Below, in pieces: positions 12,501 to 23,112 of a stretch of 51,401 nt of DNA (position 1 is the stretch's first letter; the number at the start of each line of letters is the position of its first letter). Source of the stretch: Zygnema cylindricum (lineage: Eukaryota > Streptophyta > Zygnematophyceae > Zygnematales > Zygnemataceae); contig JBBHKE010000615.1 in the NCBI GenBank assembly GCA_037447655.1, positions 17,517-68,917 on the forward strand. Reading direction: 5' to 3'. Position numbers and translations under genes: made by a program. Below the pieces are notes generated by a model, which saw nothing but the letters and a program-made list of their open reading frames with translations, was not told the origin of the DNA and ran no database searches.

Positions 12501-14004
12501 GTATATGTGATGGAATTCCGTTTTCTTCTTCTTTGAAAGGTTCCTGGCCACGTGGACAAATTGGTGGAATGCGGCAGCCGGAGAGAAAACAGCTGGAGGG
12601 CGGTACGGTACAGGTAAGTACAGTACAGTACATTAGTACATGTTCCAGTTTCTAAGGTCAAACAGCTTATCCGTATGACGGTTTCAACCGGTCAGTCGAT
12701 GGCATTGTCGGCCTTCAAACGAACTCCAGTAAGCTCTGCTCGTCAAACCGCCAAAGTAACCACTAGTTAGGGCACCCACGGATGCGTGACACGTGACTAT
12801 ATGTACGGAGCGTTTCCACGCTCGCCGACATTCTGTCCGCGCACTCTCGCCAATCTCGTCGATCCACGTGCAGCCGGAGATGCCAGCGTGGCAAGTTACA
12901 ATATAGAAAGGCCCAGGTTCACGCTTGGAAAAAGTCAAAGACATTGCTGTAGACCTGTACTGTAGTATTCACTTTTCAGGGGGTGCGAACGCGTCGCACG
13001 TGTGAAAACAGCTGCGTTGCACAGCCCGTTTTAGGCGCCGGTGCATTATTTGATTATTTTCTATATTTTAATATATTTTAAAATATTTATTTTAAGCCAA
13101 ATCTGACTCCCGGACTCATCGTTTGGTCCAATGGGAAGCGAGTCGTTATGACATTTCAATACTCCTGGGATGAAAAGGAGAGTCTGATGAGTTCGATCCA
13201 CTCGGTGTACGTCTGACACAGCACGTGATCCGCCGTACACTGCCAAAAACGTACACATATTCACGTGCCATCCAAGTTTTCCTGTTTAGCGCGCGACGTC
13301 GCATGGAGCCGGCCTACATGTGACGCCGCCACGCTGTTCTGGCGCGTCATGAAAGACAGTTTATGACTCGTCACGCGCAGCCGCGATCTTCCAATATCTT
13401 GGATCCGAAAGTTCTTGGGTTCATAAAAGCCGGCAAACGACAAAACGCTAAAAGTATAGTCCATGTAGAAAACGTCGCAAAAGACAAGCTCAGCGACTTT
13501 TAAATGACAAGGAAACGCGACCGAAACACATTGAAAGCGCGAAATCATGGCAGCTAAAGAATGACCGTTGAGTGCTACATTATCATTATATTCGACGTGG
13601 CAATTCTCGAGATATTATTTTTGTCGGTTAGATTCTAGTTGCGAAGTTCTGACGACTTTGGGTGGCCGTCCAAGCGATTGTGAGAGTTTTTCGCAGTACA
13701 GGTAAGTTCTGTGCTGCAGTCGTACTACATTACTATCGCACAGTAAATGCGCACGGTTTTTACGAACGTCCGCTTTTCGTTTGAGACTCAGCATCCACTG
13801 TCGGACATGACGAGTACAGTGCTGCAGCACTATCCGTACGCTACATTATTTGTCGAGTTCAGTTTTGGAAGATTAGGGTGAGGTTTCGACGTAACAGAAC
13901 GCTACCAGTTACGTTGTCGGGGGATAAAAGTTAAGCGTTCAGTGAGTACGCCGGATCGCGGACAAAGTCTTCGGACCACGCGTTATGTTCCACAGCACGC
14001 TATC

Positions 14005-14165
14005 AGCGTTAATGTTTCTTTCGCCACTTAAAACATCGTCTCTCGTGCACACCTGTACCATTTCCGATTGTAGGTCGCCAATCGAGAGGTGAGATTGCAA
14101 CCGTCGATCATGTAAGTGTGCACCAAAAAAAGGATGTTTTTTAGTCACAAAAAAGAACACGGTGT
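14005..14165. mobile_element. Diverged CTACACC-family MITE
   Basis: Contains CTATCAGCGTTAATGTTTCTT, TCGCCACTTAAAACATC and the inverse GATGTTTTTTAGTCAC, with GTGCACAC and its inverse GTGTGCAC between them. This matches the inner arms of the 8402 and 10987 copies. Ends are worn. Confidence 0.5.
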
Positions 14166-15332
14166 CCTGTACATCTGTAGCCTTAGCTTCCGCAACTGCG
14201 CAACATGAAAAGTTTTCACTGCTTTAGAATTTGACGCGTTCACGGCTTCCAAAGTAAAATACCGGTGACAACGTTATTATGGCGTTTCGAGGTCACATCA
14301 CAACCTCAGGGACTTGTTGGTCCTCGTAGCCCGAAACATATGGCACTATGTCAGCTAGTAACACATTGCAAAATAGAACCTCTTGTGAACGTCTATGGTG
14401 CCATAATAACATTAAGGACAGATAATAAATACGGATAGGGTAACAAAGGACTTTCGATTATGACCGAACTTCAGTCTCCGTTCTTTCGACATGTTCTTTA
14501 AAACACTTGAATCTCTTAATCAAATAGTGCAGTTTGGAATTTACATTCGAGCACTTTCCAATGTTGCAGCTACATTAGACGTTGTAGGTGATTTTGGCCT
14601 GGACCAAGCCAGGTTTTCAAAATTATGAACCAAACTACACCGTTAAAGCTTGGCGAGTTGAACTGTTGAACTGCTAACCTTGGCATTGTTCTAAGGGGTT
14701 CTCCGCATTAGGGCACTTCTCTGTCCAAAATAACGGTACACCGTGAATCGCTATTAAAGTTAAAAACTAATTAGTGTAGGGAAACAATTAGTGTTATTAA
14801 CTCTACTTTGGGTTTGAGGGCCTAACGCCAACAAATAAAAGTTAATTTACATACCTAATGGTGTGGTTCCATTAGGTGATTTGGTAATTGTATAACATTA
14901 CTAACTGTTACTTTAGACGATGTTCCATCTCGTAGAGCTTGTAAACCACGTGTTTTACACTGGGTGGTACCACATAAGCTAAGACAATAAATTGAAAATA
15001 GTCAAAGATTTTTCATAACGGCCAATTTTAACTTGAAATCTTCATTCACGTAGCATGTACTTGCGTACCATGTTCTCATAAGACGCAACTGTTGTACTCT
15101 TTGCAAACGCTTGGTATTTTACACCGGCTTTATTTTCAGGGTTTTTGTTTTTTCCGAGTGATGAAAGAGCGTTGCCAAAAAGAGTGTGACGAAGAGTATT
15201 GCTAAAAATAACGTACGTTTGGATTTTCGGTTGGATCTTAGAAGGTACATATCATGTGCAAATTTTGAGAATTCCAGTGGTAGTTTATCGTGATACGTAT
15301 CTTTATCCTCCGACGTGTCGCGACTTTTCATT

Positions 15333-15391
15333 TTTTGTAATTGACAACCCAACTCCTCCCACCTCGAGGAGGTGGGTTGTCAATTACAAAA
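15333..15391. repeat. Perfect 19-bp inverted repeat with nested palindrome
   Basis: Left arm TTTTGTAATTGACAACCCA (15333-15351) and its exact inverse at 15373-15391. The 21-base centre overlaps a second palindrome, CCCACCTC...GAGGTGGG (15358-15376), so two alternative hairpins compete. Confidence 0.85.
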
Positions 15392-16159
15392 GAAGTTGAA
15401 GCGAATGCCTCGCGAATGAATATCCACTGGTCATTGTTACCTCTCGGACCTTTAGAGAATATTGGCAAGATTCCGTGTAATGTTGTTTCGCGGATAAAAA
15501 CAAATTAATTGGTATGGTGTAGTACGAAGAGGTCCGCATTTTTGTGAACAACCTCACTTTTCGTTTTATAGAACTTCACCCTAACACTAAGTTGGATACA
15601 CATTTCCATATCGTAGTCGCAATAGTATGTGATCACACATTCGACGCTCGAACATGTGAGAACAGGTTCTCGCTATTTTCCCTCTTCTTTATGACAGGGA
15701 ATCAAATATGAGTGCGCTTTTCCGTGGCGACGCCCCAATTTCAAGTGTAGACGCCTTTGTCGGACACTTGTCTGTACGTTTATGCAAAATAATGAGCAGT
15801 TCTATTACGGAATGACACATTTTGTATATTAAACTATTCAAAAACAGTCGGAATTAGAGTAGTTAGCGATATTTAAACAATACTATATTAACATAAGAAG
15901 AAATTGGTTAATAATTATATTTTAGGTTCGAGGGTCAAAATTTGAGGGTGCGGAATTAGCGTTTTTAACGCTATTAGCGATTCATGGTTTAATTTTACAA
16001 AATGCGATATACCGGGAAGTTGGACACGAGAAGGACTTAAACAAATGCGCTGGACCTTCCAATGAAAAAATTGAGAAACATTTTCTGACATCGCAAAAAA
16101 ACATTCATTCAGATTCGGGAGGTGATCCAAGAAAAGTGGAAAACTTTTGAGACGAGTAA

Positions 16160-17096
16160 GGGTACGTCCCCATGTGTTAAAGTATATAATTTTCTCTGTA
16201 TTTTTGCCCTAAAATTCAGGAAACTTTGACAAAAACTTTAGCCGTACGATAACATCATGTTTACCAAAGTACAGTGAACGTCAGGATGTACGGCGTGTTT
16301 GTCGTCATGTGAACGCATTTTGGCGTTTTCCCCTTTTCGACCCCCGGGCAAGAGAATCCAGCCCAGAAAAAAACTTCATCCAAAATCACCTCGAGGGGGT
16401 GATTTTAGTTAAAGTACCACCCAAATAGCGAATGAAAAACGACCCATGCACGCGCCACACGAGAGCGAAATTTGTTGGAATGGGGAGAGTCCTCCCTATT
16501 TTTCTTCGTGGCCGTCACGCGCATGTACGGAAAAAATTTTGCAGGGGTCTCGGACCACCTCTTTCATTCATGGGTCATTTGGATATATTTTCGCCGTCGT
16601 CGCCTCTCCCCTCTCCCTCTCACACTACCGCTTTTATCTCACACATTTTAGAACGAGACACGACAGTATTGATATAAAATGAAAGATCTTTGAAAAATAT
16701 TTGTTTTGACAATTTTTAGGTTTTTTTTTAATGGCAAGTCGAATGAGAAAAGTAGAAAAAACGAAATCGGGAAACCATGGCGTAAAGTTCTTGAATCAGT
16801 GACGTCGACGTTGTCACAAGTGAGCGTGACGTCATAATGTCACCAAACCCAAAACATCTACAATTTCACAAAAATCTAGACGTCTACCACTGTCGCTGTT
16901 TTTGTTGGCGTCACTAATCGTCGGAAGTTTCGTAGTCGGCTTCAATCGTCACAAGTTGTACCTACGTCTACAACCGTCACATGTCAAAGTTCCGATTTCA
17001 TTTTCGCACATTGGGACGCTCTTCCAAGTAGTACGGGGAATCTTCACTACAGTCCAAAATACTTTATCAAAGTACCGATTACATGGGGACGTACCC
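16160..17096. mobile_element. PIF/Harbinger-like non-autonomous element 1
   Basis: Ends GGGTACGTCCCCATGT and its inverse ACATGGGGACGTACCC, with identical TAA trinucleotides outside (16157-16159, 17097-17099). A 3-bp TWA-type target duplication with G-rich termini is typical of PIF/Harbinger (Tourist-like) elements. Length 937 bp and no transposase is recognised. A 9-bp-arm hairpin lies inside at 16382-16406. Confidence 0.75.
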
Positions 17097-17766
17097 TAAA
17101 ACAACCATAAAGAATAGTTTACTCAAACGTTTTTGACTTTTTGTACTTTATGCGTTTGTCTCCCTCGAGTTTCTCTTCAGTCTTCACCGTACGACGAAAT
17201 GTGAATGGTCGAAAACGCGAAACCGGGTCAACTCGCGGGACCTACAGAGAGGACAATCGGTCCGTACCCCCATCGTTCTGTCACACCTTACTTTTGAACA
17301 TTGTAAATGACAAAAAAATTTGTAGATAAACAGATTTCACTATTTCAGCGAAACAGATTTCAAGCTGTTTTAAGGGCGTGTCCCCATGTGTTAAAGGGTT
17401 TTTTCCCGTCGTTTACACAGAAAATGGGACTTCCTACTTGAAAATATTATGCCGTACGAAAAATGGGCAAAAACTCAAATACATTTTGCGTCATCTTGGA
17501 ACTTGAAAGGTACGGTGATTTGGCAGTATTATCATCGCGACCCACTTCCAGCTCATCTTCACACTTGCAATGAAATCAAACCGTGACCTGCTTTTAATCA
17601 AAATACTACCTTATTGACGAATAGAAAGCCTGGGTTGCACTCGTCAAAAGTTTTTATTTGTTTTTTTGCAGTTGGGAGAATACACGAAAAAAAATTGTTT
17701 GTCCGTTTGCTTATGTTGTCCACTTGTGGGCGTCTACAAATGTCATTTTGTAGACGTAGGCGATTG

Positions 17767-18553
17767 CCTTGTGGATTCCCATCGGCCCACATTAGAGGAG
17801 GGGGGGCGCTAATAAGGCTCGTGAGACTATGGCCCAAGGTAGGATGTTTCTTCGTGGAGATTGGTATGACCTCCATGTTGAGTCTTTCAACCTAATCGTC
17901 CAACCTCTACCTAACATGATGCTTTGTCAAGCCCTATGGCAATGGTTGCCTATTGGGGGAGGAATCGACGCAACGGCCGACCAGGCAGCAAAAAGGAGGA
18001 ACCGAAAACGGAGAAGCCAATTGGAAGTACGGACAATGTTGCGGATGACGAAAGTGAGCCGGACGACCTTCGGCGGGAAGACGCACAAGTTGAAGGGGAA
18101 CACCGGGAAATGGGGGCCAATACAAGCGCCGATCCCGAATGGGGAATTGGTATGGGTGAATCAAGATACACGCATTCCCGAGGATTTCACAACTTGGATG
18201 GAATCCTCGCGGATCACCAAACCATTAAAGGGAAGACGACCGCTCCACGAAAATAGGCATGCTAAAGAGACGCCCACGTCAAGGGAATTGATGTATGTGA
18301 AATATTGACAACGGTGCCACGGGAAGGAAATCTCCACGAATGTAGGGCTCTAATCGGGATTCCACTGTTGATTAAGACCCAGTTCACCTAGCGACCTTGC
18401 GAAGGTCGTCACTCGTAATACATACTAGGGGTTGCCTTCGAAATGTTATAACTTGACTACCATAACACCTGGTATGTAGAGGGATATAAGGCCGGTCCAA
18501 ACGTTAGTGTTGGTAGGACAACATGGTAGTTTGTGTTATGAAGGTTAGAACCA
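17767..18553 (+). repeat. Coding-like dispersed repeat, copy 1 (unidentified)
   Basis: Closely matches 31161-32012. A frame from 17829 opens with MAQGRMFLRGDWYDL and runs to 18308. Another frame, rich in Asp, Glu and Gly (ending at the stop near 18256), is open in both copies. A one-base indel near 17955, relative to copy 2, explains the two frames. The protein is not recognised. It may be the remnant of a mobile-element or duplicated host gene. Confidence 0.6.
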
Positions 18554-18829
18554 TAGATGTTTCATTCGTTAAAATTTCGAAAAATTTACGATTATGCATT
18601 ATTTTTAGGGTTTTTTGAACTTTTCGTAAATTTCGTTTTCGTGTACGAATGGATTGTACGGATATAATGTACGGAATTTATAAAAAAAAAGGTCAAAAGT
18701 ACACCGTGAATCGTTGTTAGAGTTCAAAAATCGATTCAATTTCCCATGCTTTTAGGGTAGCCGTGAAAGTCTGTGTTCACATGTTCGACGCCTGAATATG
18801 TGAGAACACGTTCTCGCAATTTTCTCTCA

Positions 18830-19140
18830 ATTTCTCGATTTTCTTTTATGACTTGTAATCAAATTTGAGTACTCTTTTCTGTGCGACGCACTCAATTCCC
18901 CCCCGTCGACGCCATTATCTAACACTAATTTTGTACGTCTGTACAAAATAATGAGCAGTTTTACTACGGACTGACACATTCTCCCTCGTCTTTTTGACTG
19001 GAATCAAATCTGAGTACGATTTTCCGTGCGACGCACTCAATTTTCCCTTTCGACGCCATAAATTTGACACTTATTTTGTTTGTCTGTACGAAAAAATGAG
19101 CAATTTTAGTACGCATGTACACATTTTTATATTACACTAT
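18830..19140. repeat. Tandem duplication of a ~155-bp segment
   Basis: Two successive units share GGAATCAAATYTGAGTAC, GTGCGACGCACTCAATT, CGACGCCAT and AATGAGCA. A third related copy lies at about 15690-15840. Boundaries are approximate. Confidence 0.6.
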
Positions 19141-19793
19141 CTATTAATATTCGACATTATAATAATTAACGCTACTGTAGTTGAACAATACTAATGTTGA
19201 TGCAAAGTTTTTTTGAGTTAAATTTCATTAACTACAATTTTTTTACGTACATGCGCGTGATAGGCAATGAAAAAAATAGGGAGTACTATCCTTCGTGCTA
19301 ATAAAAAACTCGGTACCTTAATACATGGGTACATACCCTAAGTTGCAGTAGTACTTTTGATGAAATTTTTCGTATTTTTATTTTATAAATAAGTCAAAGT
19401 CGGTCAACGCATTTTAAAAAATGTGAAATTTTTAAATAATGCGCATATGCATTCTTTTTCAAAATACTTTTCCGTGCGCATAGTACGAATGAAACATCTA
19501 TGCATCGAGGCGCTTGAGGGATAAATGGAAAATGGAGCGATCGTACACGAGTTTGTTGCGATCCGTCGGTCCTGAATTTGTCCTGGAAGGAGTGACGTCG
19601 AAAGATTTTCTGTGACGCTGGATGGTGTCCTTTAGCTTTGGAAGTTCTCTCGTCAGCGTTATGTCACTGTTGACGCGCTCCGCTGTGCGTTTCACGTGAC
19701 GTGACCTCTCATTGGTTTGTCGCTTTGTTTTTCTTCGTGGGATGGGTCACGAAGGAATGTTGCTCGGAGGCGACATTTGGTCACACTGCAAAT

Positions 19794-19853
19794 CTACACC
19801 GCGAATCGCTATTAGCGTTGACAAATAATTGCTATTAGCGATTCACGGTGTAG
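19794..19853. mobile_element. Minimal 60-bp foldback made of CTACACC-family termini
   Basis: CTACACCGCGAATCGCTATT at the left and AGCGATTCACGGTGTAG at the right, separated by about a dozen bases. It consists of little more than two terminal repeats of the MITE family. Confidence 0.75.
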
Positions 19854-20999
19854 TGAGGGATGTGACGTCCGAATCGACGTGTGAATCTGTACGATACAAC
19901 CAATGAAATCTGCATCGTTGGTCTTGCCTCTCTTGTTTTGGACGTTCAGTTTTGAAATTCTAGGCGTCGATGAGATGCTCACTGTACGGTAGTGTACGGA
20001 TTAATGTTCTGTAGCTCGACTGAATTCGCCCTTTTTGGACCTTTACCCTAATGAACCTGCTTTTCAACCGCCGGTCACTGCCGTACTTCATGAACAGTGT
20101 TCACGCGTGCGAGCGTGTGAATCGAACACTAAACGTTGACGTGGCAACACCAAAATTTAGTGTAAAGTGACGGCGGTTAGAAATGAATGGATGAAATTGA
20201 AATTACATGTACAACCGCCCTAAGATTTTGGAAATCTTTTTAGCCTACTGGATTTATGAAAAATATTTCATAAATTCGCGTCAAAATTGGGAACTGCGAA
20301 ATCTTGGTGAGATTGAAATATATTTATACCGTTTGTCAGTTTGTGGCTTTTCATTGCCATCGCTCAACAAATAGTCAAATCCGTACAAGGCTAAAAGTTA
20401 GGTGCATTCAGCATAGGCTATTGGTATTCCTTCTTATCATATTCCTTCTTACCTGGCATCTGCACTAAAACATCATTAAAACAATAAGGTATATTAAAAC
20501 AGCAAATGGCGAACCAGTAATTGCTACAATTGCTGAAGGTGATAGTCTGTCCATGCTAACTATGGATGAAAAACGTAATTTCAGTGTCGTTTTATTCGTT
20601 GCAATTGACATCGTTGCAGTTTCGTAGCACTTTATCGTACTCTCAGATAGCACGAGCCATTTATTTTGGTACGTGTGTAAGTTTCTAAGCCTTATATGGT
20701 GATGTTTGGCTGCATGTACATTGTGAAAATTTTCAAGGAATTGATCTTACAAATTGATCTTACCAAGTATTTACTATTTTTCCCATATTTGGTACCATTC
20801 CGTAAACCCGCATTATGGGGGTTTTTTTCTTACGGTTAATTCTTTTTGCGGTTCACAATCATCCACATCATTTGGAATGAATCTAGAACTCTTTTAACGC
20901 TAGATTATCCTCATACTACCTATTTTTTAACATTAACAGCGGTTCACAGTGTACATCTGCTTTAGTTACACCCATACATTATAAAGATGACATATTTTT

Positions 21000-21445
21000 T
21001 AGTGTTGTGTATCGGCAAGGTTTTGCCGATGATCGATATGACCTTTTTTTGGCTGCCGATAATCGATATATTGACACGATATATCGAAACTGGTGTTTTC
21101 GCCGATAAAAAACCGATTTTTACCGCAATAACACCGGCACCGATAACTATCGGCGATAATTCTACGGTTCTTACCGTACAATTGCACGGTTGACACCGTC
21201 GTACTGAACCGCCGTTACTCCGTTACTCCGTTACACTTAGTACGGAACAGATTGGTACACAAGGCATGCCACGCTATATAAAGTGAAAAAGTACTATTAT
21301 ATAGCGTACTATATTTTTTCTATTTATCACCGATAAGGAATTTGTTGGTCTCGGAGCGATATATCGGACTCCCTAACCGTTCGATAACCGATAACTATCG
21401 GTATCGTTGTTATCGCGATAAATTTCTGGCCGATACACAACACTA
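21000..21445. mobile_element. hAT-type MITE copy 1 with exact 8-bp target duplication
   Basis: Terminal inverted repeats TAGTGTTGTGTATCGGC and GCCGATACACAACACTA. ATATTTTT flanks both sides exactly (20992-20999, 21446-21453). An 8-bp duplication marks the hAT superfamily. The interior is crowded with GCCGAT, ATCGGC and ATCGAT words. No transposase. Confidence 0.9.
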
Positions 21446-21453
21446 ATATTTTT

Positions 21454-23062
21454 CGTTTTTAGGTTTGTTCTTTCGCAATGCTCTTCTATATTAGTGTAAT
21501 TTTTTATTGTAATAGCAATAGTATTTTAATGTTGATAAATGTCAAAAACAGTTTGATATGCATACCAATAAAAAGTATGCTCTTGCTTGTAATATAAATT
21601 ACCCTTTTACAATAAGTTATTTTGAAGCGCTTTATCGAATTGTAGGTACTTTTTCTTCTAAGTTGTAGGTTTAGGTTATTTGACACGATTTTTTATATAT
21701 ATATTTTTTTGACTTAACCTTGAAGTACCCATTTTCAATATCTATAGAAATAATATTATAGCTTTACTTAAAACCTTAATCACGGTATTCGTTGGAAAAA
21801 TATTCGCATTCGGAAGAAAAAAAACGACGTGAATATTCGGCAAAGTCAAATCACCACTTTTTTCCCGATTCGAGAGTAGACCCATGATTTTTAGGTTAAA
21901 AGATTTAAGAAATACAAAAACATGTTGTATAAATGTACCATTGCAAGCAAAAACTCTAGGAAAAAATTCGTAATCTGCTACATGCTAACTGCAAAAAACA
22001 CAAAAGAAGAAAAAGAAAGAACAAATAATATGCTTCCAATGATCAAAATACAAAATATACTTTGATAACGAGGTCTTTTGGCTTGGTTTGATTTCAACAA
22101 AAACTAGAACACGGGGTCGAAAATATATAAAAGAAAGAAAAGCAAAAGACGATGAAAAATAATAATCTAATCACTTCACGAAATGAATTCAAAGATAAAA
22201 TTAGAAAGGAAGTGTAAAAAGGAAAGTAGAGGAAACAAAAAGAGCGGAGGTGAAGGCAAGACAAACGAAAAGGAAAGAGGTAAAAAATACGAAAGACTAT
22301 GTTCGAAGATAAAGTACACGAGACTTTTGTTCCATTATAACTGGATTATATCTATTGCCGTGGGATGAAGTTCCTTTCATCTGTGGGTCCCAAAAAAATG
22401 ATTTTAAACAAAAAATGAAGTGGTTCATTTTTTCTAAACCAAACCCTAAAAACATTGCGGCACTATTACGGTATACACAATAATAATACGGTATTACTGA
22501 GCTCTCTGTCTCAAATACACCTCATCATCCCTTCCACTTTCCCCATGTTGCTACAGCAGCAATATCTTCTTTCACATATCACTTGTATTTAAGGTGAAAA
22601 AAGAAGTCGGATATGAAAGTATATTTGTTTTAGGGGATTTTAGTCCATTTTGACATGCCAAATACTTCTCTTCTACAATATGTACTGAGTCCAATGCCGC
22701 CTTTTTGCCTTATTGAAGAACAGCAAAGTTATGATGATGTTGTTGTTATTAATGATAATATTTTTTTTCGAAAAAAACAGAGAAAACCGTAGAAGGAAAC
22801 CAACTCTATGAGAAACAATTTGCGCAAACCACGGCAAAGCATGAACACCAAGGTTATTACGAACAACAATGATACTAATTGGATTACAAGTATTGACATA
22901 AATTTAAATTAACTCCACCATAGATGTACAAAATATATAAAAGCCGTAGTTCTTACTGGCTTTTGTGGTTGCTCTTCAACACAAAATTGCTCTCCAAAGG
23001 AAAAAAAGGGAAGGACGAAAAAAACAAGGTAAGATAAGAAAAGAAAAGGACCAAAAACTCAC
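21454..23062. other. Intergenic AT-rich stretch
   Basis: Low-complexity A-rich sequence and short open frames with Lys/Arg-biased composition. Nothing recognisable beyond the likely 3' flank of the GT10 gene. Confidence 0.45.
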
Positions 23063-23068
23063 TTTATT
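23063..23068 (-). terminator. Candidate polyadenylation signal of the GT10 gene
   Basis: AATAAA on the minus strand, 45 bases past the GT10 stop codon at 23113. Motif and spacing only. Confidence 0.45.
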
Positions 23069-23112
23069 TCATTCAAAAAAAAATATGCCCCAGTTTATGC
23101 TGTCATTGGGAT

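Larger units (their letters stand above)
12012..15330. other. Gene-poor stretch upstream of the kinase gene
   Basis: Mixed composition, locally GC-richer around 12.7-13.9 kb. Kinase upstream exons and promoter may lie here, but I could not join any open frame to the kinase. It contains an 11-bp tandem repeat and CTACACC-family fragments near 14005-14165 and 14739. Confidence 0.4.
17374..19338. mobile_element. PIF/Harbinger-like element 2 carrying a coding-like repeat
   Basis: Left end GGGCGTGTCCCCATGTG and right end ACATGGGTACATACCC are diverged versions of element 1's termini. TAA stands at 17371-17373 and 19339-19341. The 1,965-bp interior holds the coding-like repeat at 17767-18553 and a locally duplicated segment at about 18830-19140. 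No transposase is seen, so the interior is either captured or nested DNA. Confidence 0.65.

Noticed and set aside
12684-13548. Upstream kinase exons in minus-strand open frames
   Set aside because: No leucine-rich, lectin or membrane-span pattern, and no splice sites that would join in frame to 12011.
17934-18171. Minus-strand open frames in the coding-like repeat
   Set aside because: They mirror the plus-strand frames and have irregular Pro/Ser/Cys-rich composition; the plus acidic frame is more protein-like.
21000-21445. CACTA (En/Spm) transposon, because the ends contain TAGTG and CACTA
   Set aside because: The motifs are in the opposite orientation to CACTA elements, and the target duplication is 8 bp, not 3 bp.
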